Shown here piece by piece: positions 46,530 to 56,800 of a stretch of 64,000 nucleotides of DNA. Origin of the DNA: Molanna angustata (taxonomy: Eukaryota; Arthropoda; Insecta; Trichoptera; Molannidae); the NCBI GenBank assembly GCA_963576475.1, contig OY754982.1, positions 11,558,546-11,622,545 of the forward strand. The letters are read 5' to 3'. Position numbers and translations under genes: made by a program. Numbering within the stretch: the first letter of the stretch is position 1; each line of letters begins with the position of its first letter. The notes below the pieces were generated by a model. It was not told the origin of the DNA. It searched no databases and saw only the letters and a program-made list of their open reading frames with translations.

Positions 46530-46865
46530 TTAGTTTTTTTGTATAAACATACATACCATCCATATCCCTTACGGGGTAAGCAGAAGGAAACGAGCACCAT
46601 ACTCCTATTTTTGCACACTTTCCTTTTAATCCACGAATCGTCTCATACATGCTCGTCGATTTTTCACCATCATCAGCAATGGCGCTACAGCCTGGTGTGG
46701 GCCTTGGCCTCTTTGAAATTGCCTCCATCCTGCCCCATCGACAGCAAGTCTCCTCCAATTTGTCTGTCCGATCGCTCTTATATCTCACTCGATGTCGTCC
46801 AACCATCTCATTCTAGGTCTCTCTCTCTGCTTCTTCTTCCTTCAGGGCAGGTGTCCAATACTTTT
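46530..46865 (-). pseudogene. Two adjoining LINE C-terminal fragments (minus)
   Basis: 46530-46660 (minus) encodes IRGLKGKCAKIGVWCSF then SAYPVRDMDGMYV, a diverged YPVRDMA-family end with its ATGTATG tail. 46660-46865 (minus) reads RPRMRWLDDIE, a stop, then DIRAIGQTNWRRLAVDGAGW and RQFQRGQGPHQ in the other frame, a relative of the fragment at 38830-39115. The order suggests one fragment inserted next to or into the other. Confidence 0.6.
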
Positions 46866-47160
46866 TTTTAATACTTTCCTTCTTCGAAAATATCATTCAC
46901 AGCCATCGCTTTCTGGGGCGGCCCCTGCTATGCATATATTATATCTCTTCGGTCAGTCGTTCATCCTTCATTCTTGCAATGTATCCAAACCACCTCAAGG
47001 AATTCACATTCATTTTACTTATTCTTTATCATGCATTCTGTCCATATGTCCTCATTTTTCATTCTATCACATATCGTTTTATTACATACTCTTATCAGTG
47101 ATCCCATTTCCACAGCATTCATTCTACTTTCTACGCGTCTTTCGCCACCAGTTTCAAATC

Positions 47161-47345
47161 GTGACCTCGTGTCTCAGTTGGTTTGATATCTGACTGCTGA
47201 TACAAAAGTCCCGGGTTCGACTCCCTTAAATTTAAATTGTGTTTTCAGTCTGGATTTGTGAGACGATTAATATCGTAAGTCTCCAGAATGTGGCAACTTG
47301 TTCTTGGTTGCGCGTTGAATTAATATTTGACATAGTACCTGTAAG
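47161..47345 (+). mobile_element. SINE-A copy
   Basis: CGTGTCTCAGTTGGTTTGAT (A box), AGTCCCGGGTTCGACTCCCT (B box GGTTCGACTCC), then TGTGTTTTCAGTCTGGATTT, GTGAGACGATTAATATCGTA, AGTCTCCAGAATGTGGCAAC and a GCCCGAGAAG end. Confidence 0.9.
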
Positions 47346-47496
47346 TTGCCCGAGAAGTAGGTACCTACCTATTACAATAATACAAATGTCTCCTTTACAC
47401 ACGAGTACTTGCACTCTGCTACAGAGCGATATGTTATATTTTTTATTGTGTATTTTGAATATTTTTTGCATTATATAAGTAAAATAATAGAACAAA

Positions 47497-47567
47497 AATG
47501 CTGTGGATCGAACCCAGAACGCCCGCACAGAGACCAAAGGGCTTACAAACTCTTCCACGGCGGTCGG
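47497..47567 (-). mobile_element. SINE-B head
   Basis: Minus strand: GCCGTGGAAGAGTTTGTAAG, CCCTTTGGTCTCTGTGCGGG, then CGTTCTGGGTTCGATCCACA (B box GGTTCGATCC) and GCATTTTTG. Only the tRNA-like head is preserved. Confidence 0.75.
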
Positions 47568-47955
47568 CTGTCTTGTTTCTTTGCTAATTTATGTTGTGTT
47601 TTGAAATTTCTGATCCTGGATAAATTTGTATTTAGGGCTTTTGTTGTTTGCTGTTTTCTGGAGGTATGAAATATAGGTACCATAGGTATTTAGAACGGTA
47701 TATATTTTCTTGTAATTTTCTGACAAACCTGCATTTATGTGTTAGTTAATTGATATAATGGGCATTCTAAATTATTAAAAAAGGGTCCGCTTTTTATAAT
47801 AATTGCTCTCTTTGGAAAAAGGTCAAAACCCCACAGAGTCACTTTTTGTGTTGGATCAGTGATTCCCAACCCTTTTAAATATAATATTATGACGTGGAAT
47901 TTTTTAATAATATTATTTAACACGCAAGACATCACAGTGTAATTACTGCGGATTT
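47568..47955. other. Spacer
   Basis: Nothing recognised. Confidence 0.4.
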
Positions 47956-48180
47956 TAATTTGTATTACATACTAGCGAAACCCGGCAGACGTTGTACTGC
48001 CTATATATTTATTTATTTATCTTCTTGTACATTTGTACGCAGGCGGGTTCATTGCCAAATAGCGATTTCTTCCAACCAAACAGAGTTGATGATAATGTTG
48101 CTCGGGTTGGTTGGAAGAAATTGCCTGATGGCAATAAACCTGCCTTTGTACACATGTACATAAATTATATAAATAAATTA
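47956..48180. mobile_element. Two tail fragments in inverted orientation
   Basis: TACTAGCGAAACCCGGCAGA leads to TTGTACATTTGTACGCAGGC, GGGTTCATTGCCAAATAGCG and ATTTCTTCCAACCAAAC (minus-strand tail). After 30 bases the plus-strand tail follows: GGGTTGGTTGGAAGAAATTG, CCTGATGGCAATAAACCTGC and CTTTGTACACATGTAC, with AATAAATT. The pair can fold into a hairpin of about 80-bp arms. Confidence 0.75.
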
Positions 48181-48244
48181 AAAAATGTCTATTATGGCAA
48201 TAAGGTTATGACATGATAAAATAAAAAAAATATAGTAAAGACAA

Positions 48245-48700
48245 AAGATTTATTTATTTTTTTATTTTTTTTTTTTACAGCTTTATCACAAAGACTATTA
48301 TGAAGATAACTGCTGCTCAACTAGGTAACCCTGTTCTAGGGCTAGCAGTTTACAATTTTACCAAGCCAAATATTTGACATTTTGGTTTTACATAGTTAGG
48401 TATGTATTTTGTCTTTTCCAAAAAATATTAGAACGGACACCAGACATCACAACACAACAAATTACAATATAACATAGTTACTAATATCTTAAACACAAAA
48501 GTATAAACCGAAACAGTAAAGTTTGATATGTTATTATTCTAATATTATTTCTACCATAATATGCACACGCACAGATAACAGAATATGTAGATAACAGAAG
48601 AAAAAAAATGAAAAAAGAAAAAAAAATAGATTGAATATAATGACAATTCTTAGCAATGATAGGAAATCAAAAGGAAAGGGAGAAGAAATCAGGTATTATC
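48245..48700 (-). mobile_element. LINE 3'-UTR fragment (minus)
   Basis: TTTATTTTTTTATTTTTTTT, then GCTTTATCACAAAGACTATT, AGATAACTGCTGCTCAACTA and AACCCTGTTCTAGGGCTAGC. The last part is the inverse of CTGCTAGCCCTAGAACAGGG at 50160-50180. Downstream, CTTAGCAATGATAGGAAATC matches the LINE 3' UTRs at 27760 and 30400. No coding part is seen. Confidence 0.65.
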
Positions 48701-49344
48701 ACAGAAAAATGGTTGATTTTTTCTGAATTATTATTCCATCCCTTCATTTTCTGCTATTTCTTCAATACCTCCCATCCCTATGTACTCTTTGAATTATTTT
48801 TCTACGATTTAAAAAATAACATGTCCATAGAATTTAAATATTGATATTTTATTGGTAGCAACCTTTCTGTATTTTTCAATTGTTTTGATAAAAATAGTAT
48901 GCAAATAATTAACATCAAATTTCAATACCAATGGTTGCACGCCAATGTTTAATTTGTTATCATTCACAAAGGCCCTTATTAATCCCCAAAAATTGAAACG
49001 ATGAGTTACTGTGAAATTATTACTTAAACGAATAAATGATTTAATGATGACTGATTCTTTCACCGAAAACATTTTTTTACGATGAGAAAAAGAAAAAATG
49101 TAACTACTAATATATTTTTCAAATCCATTGCTATCATGCTACAAAAATTGTAGATCTGACAACATTGTAAATATATTATGGTCAAATATAAACATCGAAT
49201 TCCTTTACGACATCCTTTTACGACAAATGTTAACATATCAATAGAGACGAAGATGGAACATTATAGGAGAGCCAGGATATCAATGCACCTACAGGGCTAA
49301 CGACCTGTCATTGGCTGGTTTACGTAATCATTTTATAATATTTT
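48701..49344. other. Spacer
   Basis: Nothing recognised. Confidence 0.4.
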
Positions 49345-49530
49345 TTTATTTATAATAATAATGAACACTTCCTTGCACTCTGCGCAAGTGGCGAGTTTAT
49401 TGCCGTATGGCGATTTCTTCCAACTAACCAGTGTTTCCAGTGTTACTTTATGCGCTTACGCAACCCTGTAGGTTCCTTCAGTTCCTGGTTCTCCTATAAG
49501 GTTCCATAATTGTCTCTGTCGAGATGTTAA
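49345..49530 (-). mobile_element. SINE-B tail fragment plus TTCCTGGTTCTC block
   Basis: TTATAATAATAATGAACACT, GCGCAAGTGGCGAGTTTATT, GCCGTATGGCGATTTCTTCC and AACTAACCAGTGTTTCCAG form the minus-strand tail of SINE-B. It is followed by CCCTGTAGGTTCCTTCAGTT, CCTGGTTCTCCTATAAGG and TGTCTCTGTCGAGATGTTAA in plus sense, as at 61605-61690. Confidence 0.65.
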
Positions 49531-49549
49531 AATTGATCTAATCTAATGT

Positions 49550-49735
49550 TTGCGATAGGAAGCACAAACGTGGGAAGGCCCCAGACCAGATGGTTCGATG
49601 ACATAAAAGTGGTAGGTCCAGAATGGCGAAGAATGGCACAGGATAGAGACCAGTGGAAGTCCAAGCGAGAGGCCTTTGCCCAAAACTGAACTCCAGAAGA
49701 GGATGAGTAAGTAAGTAGGTGAATAATGTTTGCGA
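49550..49735 (+). pseudogene. LINE C-terminal fragment (AQDRDQWKS)
   Basis: The plus strand reads STNVGRPQTRWFDDIK, then WRRMAQDRDQWKSKREAFAQ, N and a stop, with a GATGAGTAAGTAAGTAG tail. GRP..RW.DDI...W...AQDR..WK...EAF.Q is a common lepidopteran LINE ending. Only about 55 codons remain. Confidence 0.75.
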
Positions 49736-50080
49736 AAATGAATTCGTATATGTCCACTCCTGGCGGAAGGCCTCCTCTGTCTCCTTCCGATCCACTATAT
49801 TTTGTGCTCTATTAAGCATCCAATTGACATCAGCATGACGGTTAGTATCATGATTCCATCTTATTTGCTGTCTCCAAGCTTATAGTATCCATGGGCAAGG
49901 CTAATTGAAAGAAATAAAAATCTACGAATGCAAGAAAATCGCAACAATAATTTTAATTATTTGAATAATCTAAAAATCTAATTGAGTCGGGGGTTGGATA
50001 GGATTGTTATTATGACGGGTCGATCTGTTTTGTGTTTGCTATGTGTCTGATATGATGTTTATTGAAGTTGTGGTTATGAC
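49736..50080. other. Spacer
   Basis: Nothing recognised. Confidence 0.4.
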
Positions 50081-50285
50081 TTATAACTGTAATAAGATGT
50101 GTATATACATGTAAAGCGGAAACATCACCCAGTTCAAAATTATATTGTACAAATTGTAAACTGCTAGCCCTAGAACAGGGTTTCCTAGTTGGATACCATA
50201 ATGATCTGTGTAGTTGGACAGCAGTAATCTATGTACTTGTAGTTGTCGTTGCAAAGAATCGTGTGATAAAAAATAAATAAAATAA
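50081..50285 (+). mobile_element. LINE 3' tail with CTGCTAGCCCTAGAACAGGG
   Basis: AAATTGTAAACTGCTAGCCC, TAGAACAGGGTTTCCTAGTT, GGACAGCAGTAATC and an AAAAAATAAATAAAATAA tail. It is the plus-strand counterpart of 48245-48370. Confidence 0.65.
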
Positions 50286-51147
50286 TCCTTGACATATGTG
50301 TAATTTATTTCATTCATGTCCTCGAAATTCACATACTTATATAATTTAGGATTCAATATCTAGAAAACTATTATAAACTTAAAAAAATATAAGACCTGGA
50401 AAGGTTTAATGAGTTTTATAATTGACTAAAAAATACATCAAGCGGTGTAAAAATTCTTCCCAGCTACCAGTGGCGTGCGTTTGCAGTTTCAAAAGGCAGG
50501 TAGGTACCTACGGTTGGGATATTTTTTGTTGTTTTATAATGATTTTAAATAGGTACCTATCCGTTTTATATGGTCACGCCAACCGAGTCTTACCTGACCG
50601 CAACTTTTCGATAAAACATGAATAGAACAATTAAATCCTTTCAAATTATTAAACCCTTTCTGTTTTGTAGGTATTGAAACTACCTATCTCCTTCTTTCTA
50701 TTTTTCTGTTCTTGTCCTACTTTAGGTAGGGTCGGCTTTCCTGACCTTTCAGCGCCAGGATATGTCCTGTATTGTCGGAGCTGGTATTTGGGCTTATTAT
50801 AAGGTCTTTGCTCAAATCATAGACGAAGCTACCTATGTAAATATAAGTAATAAATTATTTTTGAATGTTATTCCTTCTCTTTTCTTCAATTCCTTTCTTC
50901 TTTTCCACATTGCTTTGATCAGTTTGTCAATTTTATAAATTTACTCTTCTTAGAAAATGCATATAGGCATGCAGTATAGGTATATACTAGGTATTGTATA
51001 TTTAATTGGGGTATTACGTTGCTTGAGTTGGTTGGAACCAATTGTCTTTTTGCAACAAAACCGCTTTTGTTTCAAATACTTTTCTTTTGTAATTTTTAGA
51101 TTTTTACAATAATAATTTAACTATTTTCGTAATTTCAAACATTAGTT
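50286..51147. other. Spacer with a degenerate tail
   Basis: GAGTTGGTTGGAACCAATTG at 51023-51042 is a diverged LINE/SINE tail. Otherwise no feature. Confidence 0.4.
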
Positions 51148-51358
51148 CGCCTTCGTGGCTCAGTTGGTTAGATACCTTGCATCTGAGCCAAAGGTCCCGG
51201 GTTGGTTCGATTCCCGGTGGAGACACATTTTTTAATTGTGTTTTCCGTCTGGATCTGTGAGACGACAAATATCATAGGTCTCCAGAATGCGGCAACTTGT
51301 CATTGGTTGCATTTTTAATTGATATTTGACATAGTATCTGTTTGCCCGAGAAGCAATT
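51148..51358 (+). mobile_element. SINE-A copy, best preserved
   Basis: CGCCTTCGTGGCTCAGTTGG then TTAGATACCTTGC (A box TGGCTCAGTTGG), AGGTCCCGGGTTGGTTCGAT and TCCCGGTGGAGACACA (the B box carries a 4-base GGTT duplication), then TTTTCCGTCTGGATCTGTGA, GACGACAAATATCATAGGTC, TCCAGAATGCGGCAACTTGT, and TTGACATAGTATCTGTTTGC ending CCCGAGAAGCAATTAG. About 211 bp. Confidence 0.93.
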
Positions 51359-51691
51359 AGAAATCAGAAATAAGAAATTAATTACCTACTTTGTAACATA
51401 GTACCTACATTATGATTTATCAGTGAAAATGCCCTTATCAGACGAAACTATTATACGGAAAAAAAGGATCAATATTATTAGAACATATTAATTCGAATAT
51501 TTTTTTAATTGCATATACACAAACATTGTTCCGTATCGGGAGTCAAATGATATTTTTATTGACAAACTTATTTTATTGACAGTTCGAGACGCCGTCACCT
51601 CATTTATAAGGACTGTTGCGTTCATTGTTTACAATTAAAACAATTTCTCAATAGATAGCGTTACAAAAAGGTTTCCTCGTTACTTTATAGA
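51359..51691. other. Spacer
   Basis: Nothing recognised. Confidence 0.4.
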
Positions 51692-52197
51692 TGGTGTGGG
51701 GATTGAGGAGGCAAGCCTTTCTGGCTTGCCTATATAAATCCTCACCAACGACGAGCCAAGAAAGTTCTCATTTAACATTCTCGCGGGCCAGTCATTTCCA
51801 ATAAACACAATGTAACCCAATCAGCAGTTTCAATATCATCCCACTATAGGTACGTTGCCATATATCCATAGTGGTGACCCCGACGTGATATATACCTATA
51901 GTGGGAACAGTGTTGATGTTTACAAATTTTGTAATATGAGCCTTCGTGAATCGTGGACTAGACAACGAATTTGTCCTACACATTCATCACAGTGCAAGCT
52001 TGCAAAAATAAACATCACGCGATAACACCGCTGTGAGAATTCAATACTGCTGACACCTACTTTGTTTTGAGGTGAGAACTCATAATCTGAGAAATGACTG
52101 GCCCGCGAGAATGTTAAATGAGAACTGTCTTGGCTCGTCGTTGGTGGGGATTTATATAGGCAAGCCAGAAGGGCTTGCCTCCTCAATCCCCACAATG
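51692..52197. mobile_element. Convergent LTR-like arms with TATA boxes
   Basis: The left arm (51692-51798, plus) starts TGTGGGGATTGAGGAGGCAA and contains TATATAAATCCTCACCAACG and ACATTCTCGCGGGCCAGTCA. The right arm (52197-52087, minus) carries the same sequence. A TG start, a TATA box and a downstream start region look like an LTR. After the left arm comes TATATCCA followed by TGGTGACCCCGACGTGAT (51871-51888), which resembles the segment after the 5' LTR of insect Ty3/gypsy or BEL elements. No gag or pol is present. It is best read as a 5' LTR plus leader joined to an inverted LTR piece. Confidence 0.55.
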
Positions 52198-52284
52198 GCA
52201 ATAGTAGGTAATAATGCATTATTTTCAAATGAATTGTTACACATTATTCAAATAAGTTTAAAAAAACTACATTGACAAGGGAAC
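52193..52284 (+). repeat. Dispersed repeat ATTTTCAAA(T/C)GAATTG, copy 1
   Basis: ATGGCAATAGTAGGTAATAA, then TTATTTTCAAATGAATTGTT and ACATTGACAAGGGAAC. It is matched at 62628-62719 by ATGGCGACAGTAAAAATTTG, TTATTTTCAAACGAATTGTA and GGATTGATAAGGGAAC. Probably 5' or internal sequence of a retroposon. Confidence 0.65.
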
Positions 52285-52944
52285 TTGTAGAAGCATATTT
52301 CCGTGAATCCCTTCCTTGCCATTATCCCCTCACCGATGTGTTTGAGAATTGTCACTTGGAAAGTTTTGTCGCAATAATTATTTACTTATTAGGTATTTGG
52401 GTGTAAATATTGTCAAGTTTCTGAAGTGGAACGACCATATAAATGTGTTATCAAGGAATGTCAGGAAGCTTACTTACATTTTTAAGGAACTTAGATATTT
52501 ATTGGACAAAGATAAATTAAAAACTGTTTATTTTACCTTAGTGCAGTCTCTTTAATCTTATAATATTGTATGTTGGGGGTCCTTTCTCAAGTCTAGTGTA
52601 GAGCCACTTAATATTGCTCAAAAATTGATTCTTAAAGTTATGTACAAAAAAAAATTCGCTATCCATCCAACCTTCTCTTTGAGGAATGTAATATTATGAA
52701 TATAAAACAGTTATATACCACACAAACACTTATTAAGTTCTTCATTAACATTAACTCAGCTGAAAGAACTCAACAAATCCGACCAACTAGAACTGGCACT
52801 TCCCTTAACTTCATGGCAATTTCTCCGAAAACTTCTTTTGGTCAAAGAAATTATAATTTTCAGGCTCCTCTACTGTTTAATGTCCTTCCTGTCCATATTA
52901 AAACATGTAATTCCTTACACCAATTTAAAAGGAATATTAAGTGA
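52285..52944 (+). pseudogene. LINE C-terminal fragment owning the 161-bp 3'-UTR repeat
   Basis: The plus strand encodes RYLGVNIVKFLKWNDHINVL then RNVRKLTYIFKELRYLLDKD and LKTVYFTLVQSL, a stop at 52553, then in frame SYNIVCWGSFLKSSVEPLNI and AQKLILKVMYKKKFAIHP. A frameshift near 52695 follows, then FGQRNYNFQAPLLFNVLPVH and IKTCNSLHQFKRNIK with a stop at about 52942. These are the thumb and C-terminus of a Jockey/CR1-like LINE (LGV.LD..L.W..HI, then YN...LWN.LP..I). The RT palm and everything upstream are missing. Directly downstream is the 3' UTR with the 161-bp repeats. Confidence 0.85.
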
Positions 52945-53039
52945 TATTTTTATTTTTAACTTTTGTTATTTTATATTTTTTAATTTCTTCTATATTTTTT
53001 CTTCATCTATATTTATCATGGTCGCCCTGTACATTTAGT

Positions 53040-53880
53040 TTTGTATCGATATATACCCATATAATATGTACCTACATTCTGTTGATATCTTTATTGTTGT
53101 AAAATGTTAGACTAAGTAAACTCTGTATTTATGTATGTCGCTCACAAAAATGTGATTATATTTAACCTCGATACAGGTTTTTTCCTAGTGAGGTTGAATA
53201 CATTTGTTTTGTATAGATATATACCTATATAATATGTACATACTGTTGATATCTATTATTAATAATAATAATAATAATTTGTATAGCGCCGTTTAATTGT
53301 TTATTGTTGTAAAATGTTAGACTAAGTAAACTCTGTATTTATGTCGCTCACAAAAATGTGATTATATTTAACCGCGATACAGGTTTTTTCCTAGTGAGGT
53401 TGAATACATTTGTTTTGTATAGATATATACCTATATAATATGTACATACTGTTGATATCTATTATTGTTGTAAAATGTTAGACTAAGTAAACTCTGTATT
53501 TATGTCGCTCACAAAAATGTGATTATATTTAACCTCGATACAGGTTTTTTCCTAGTGAGGTTGAATACATTTGTTTTGTATAGATATATACCTATATAAT
53601 ATGTACATACTGTTGATATCTATTATTGTTGTAAAATGTTAGACTAAGTAAACTCTGTATTTATGTCGCTCACAAAAATGTGATTATATTTAACCTCGAT
53701 ACAGGTTTTTTCCTAGTGAGGTTGAATACATTTGTTTTGTATAGATATATACCTATATAATATGTACATACTGTTGATATCTATTATTGTTGTAAAATGT
53801 TAGACTAAGTAAACTCTGTATTTATGTCGCTCACAAAAATGTGATTATATTTAACCGCGATACAGGTTTTTTCCTAGTAC
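53040..53880 (+). repeat. 161-bp tandem array, block 1, LINE 3'-UTR derived
   Basis: Repeat landmarks (GATTATATTTAACC.CGATAC) occur at 53154, 53360, 53521, 53682 and 53843, a spacing of 161 bp except for the first interval. That interval holds a 45-bp insert (TAATAATAATAATAATTTGT then ATAGCGCCGTTTAATTG). Each unit contains AACCTCGATACAGG and CCTAGTGAGGTTGAATACAT, which can pair as a stem. The first unit is continuous with the LINE 3' UTR. The block is cut at CCTAGT (53880) by the LINE insertion. Confidence 0.93.
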
Positions 53881-56800
53881 TTACTTACTTATCGAGTCCG
53901 GAACTCAGATTTTGCCACTCCAATGTGTGGCGGCGGAAATCGCCCTGTCGGTAAGTTTAATCAGGTCGTCCATGTGGCAACCCTCGTTCAATTCTGGGCA
54001 GGACAGCAGATGGTCGTCATCCTGCACTGCCCCACAATCACAGAAGGTATCATCCTCCGTCGAGAAGCCCCACCTGTGCAGGTTGCTCTTGCAGCCACTC
54101 ACACCCACCCTCAGCCTGTTCAGTGTCTTCCATATTGGGAATGGCAGGCAGTGCGCCATATTCGCCTTCTCGCTTGTGTCCATCCATGCAGAGATTGGGT
54201 CGTCCATCCACAACTCCTCTCGGCGTTGCTTCTGGGAGGTCTGCAGGTCGGCTGTGGACTTTAGGAAGCTATTCCTTGACTTGAGGCGAGGGTTTGGTGC
54301 TTTATGTTCATAGAGTGGGTGTCTTGGGTCGTGTATCTGCTTATGCCTCTCCGCATCTGCTGCCACTCTTCTTCTTATGTTAGGGGGTGCTATGCCTATT
54401 ATGGGATACAATTTGTTTTTGGCTGTGGGTCTAAGACATCCTGATATAATTCGTGCCATTTCATTAACTGCAACATCCACTTGGTTGGCATGAGCTGATC
54501 CAAACCATACAGGGCAAGCATATTCGGCGGCAGAGAGGCACAGTCCCAGAGCAGAAGTGCGCAAGAGCTCAGGGCATGCTCCCCAAGTTGATCCGACAAG
54601 CTTTCTCAAGATATTATTTCTGGCGGAGACCTTCTGTTTCGTGTTTAGGCAGTGCTGCTTGTAAGTCAGAGATCGATCCAGTGTCACTCCCAGATACTTT
54701 GGTGCGTGGCAGTTTTCGAGTTCCTCATTTCTCCAGTTGACTCGCAACCCTCGACCCGCCTCTCTATTTTTCAAGTGGAAGGCGCATAGTTGTGTTTTTT
54801 TGGGGTTGGGTTTTAGGTGGTTTGCATCGTAGTATTCACCCAATTCAGTGAGTGTTGACGTAAGTCTATCCTCTACCTCATGAAATGATTTCCCCTGTGC
54901 TGCCACGGCGGTGTCATCGGCATATATGAATTGGCGTGTTCTGTTTGGTCTTGGTTGATCATTTGTATATATGTTAAACAGTAGAGGCGCCAAGACACTA
55001 CCCTGAGGAAGTCCATTCTTCTGCATCCTCCAGCGGCTGTCCTTCCCCTGCAGCGTGACATAGAACCGTCTATTGCTCAACAAAGTTCCAATTACTGAGG
55101 TGAGTTTGAAGTCTCTCGAGATCCCGTATACTTTGTGTAACAATTTCCTGTGATTGACTGTATCATAGGCAGCAGTTAGGTCAATGAACGCTACTCCTGT
55201 AATTTTGCCTTCCTCGAAACCGTCCTCGATGTGCTGTGTCAAGTTAAGGATTTGTCCCGTACATGATTTCCCAGGCCTAAACCCTGCTTGTTCGTTTATC
55301 AGGTGTGGGTCCAGATTGTGACCAACTCTGTTTAGGATCAGTCTTTCAAAAACTTTACTGAGGTGGCACAGCAGAGATACAGGTCTAAAGTTTTTTGGTT
55401 CGTTGGGCTCCTTGCCCGGTTTGAGAAGTGCTGTGATTCGGGCTTTCCTCCACATTTTTGGTATTTTTAGACTGGTCACACAATTATTCATTAAGTTCAG
55501 GATCCATACAAGAGTTTTATTGCCAAAATGCTTGACTTGCTCTACCCTTATATCATCGAGCCCAGCTGCTTTGTTGGTTTTTAGGCAGGCGACTGCATCT
55601 TTAAGTTCGGAGTCGGAGAATGGTGATTCAAGTGAATTGTTTTCTGACTCTATATTACGTATGATTTTTTCGGTACTCGTTTTTTGTTTTGTTTTCCCGT
55701 TCAGCAACAGTTGATGGGCTATCTGATTTGGGGTAACTATGTATGGGTTAGGAGTTTGCACTGCTGGATCATTGCTAATGTTCTTTATTACCTTCCATGC
55801 TCTCCTACTGTTTTGTTTCATATCCAGGTTTTCAATGAGGTTATTCCATTTCTCTCTTCTTGATTGGGAGATAGATTGTAACAGTTCTTCACCAGTTTGT
55901 AGAGTCATTTCTGAGAATGGGTTATCATTGAACAGTGCTTTGTACTTTTCAAGCAAGGATTTTGTGTCATCAGAAAGCCCAGGTAGATATTCTGTTCTAC
56001 ATCCTCTTGGTATATGTTTCCTTGACACCCTTTGCACCAGTTCGACAAAGCTTTCATACATTTCAGGTTTAGGCTCTAAATTTTGAACTAGATTATCCAA
56101 TTCTGCACTAAAGTTGTTCCAATTGGCCTTTTTGAAGTTAAATTGCCTTCTGAGCGGCGTTATGGTTGGTCTTATCATTGGGACAATTGTGCAAGTTATT
56201 GGTCGGTGTTGTGTCCGAGGGATTGGGTCTTCCACTTGTTTTGAGCATTGTGATATTATCTTTTCGCTCACGAAGATATTATCCGGGTTGTAACCCTTCC
56301 TCCAACGAGCACTATTGAAGGATGCAGGAAGTTTTGGATGGTGGACCAATTGTAGCCGTTCGCTCTCAGCCCACTTTTCAAGTTCTATGCCATTCTCATC
56401 AGTTTGTTTGTATCCCCAAGCGGTACTGTGGCAGTTAAAGTCCCCTATGATTATTCTTGCATGATGATTTTTGAAATTTGTGGGTTCTGTGAATATGAAT
56501 TTGGAGTTCGGTGGTTTGTATATGGAAGTTAGTGTACAGTTTGCGAAAGTTACAGTTAAAATTTCGATATTTTCCACATCTGTGTATGCAACTGATTGAA
56601 TTGTGAGTCCCGGTTTAATAAAGATTGCGCTGCCATATTTTTCGTGTGGTCTTTCGAGAATTAAGTTCATGCCCTTTATTTTTGGTCTAGCGGCGGTGTT
56701 GCTTCTGTGAGTTTCTTGAATCATTAATATGTCGCATCGATTTCTTTTGCAGAGGTCCGATAGTATGGTCTCTTTGTCGTCGCTAAGTCCCTCGATGTTT

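Noticed and set aside
46470..47193. Two 133-codon plus-strand ORFs
   Set aside because: The first is antisense to LINE C-terminal fragments; the second is a Ser/Phe/His-rich composition artefact without motifs.
51149..51225. Possible functional tRNA gene
   Set aside because: A and B boxes are present, but no cloverleaf closes, the sequence runs on into a conserved SINE body, and several copies exist in the window.
53912..56086. Several plus-strand ORFs of 60-130 codons opposite the long LINE gene
   Set aside because: They are antisense shadows of the 1,009-codon frame and carry no domain.
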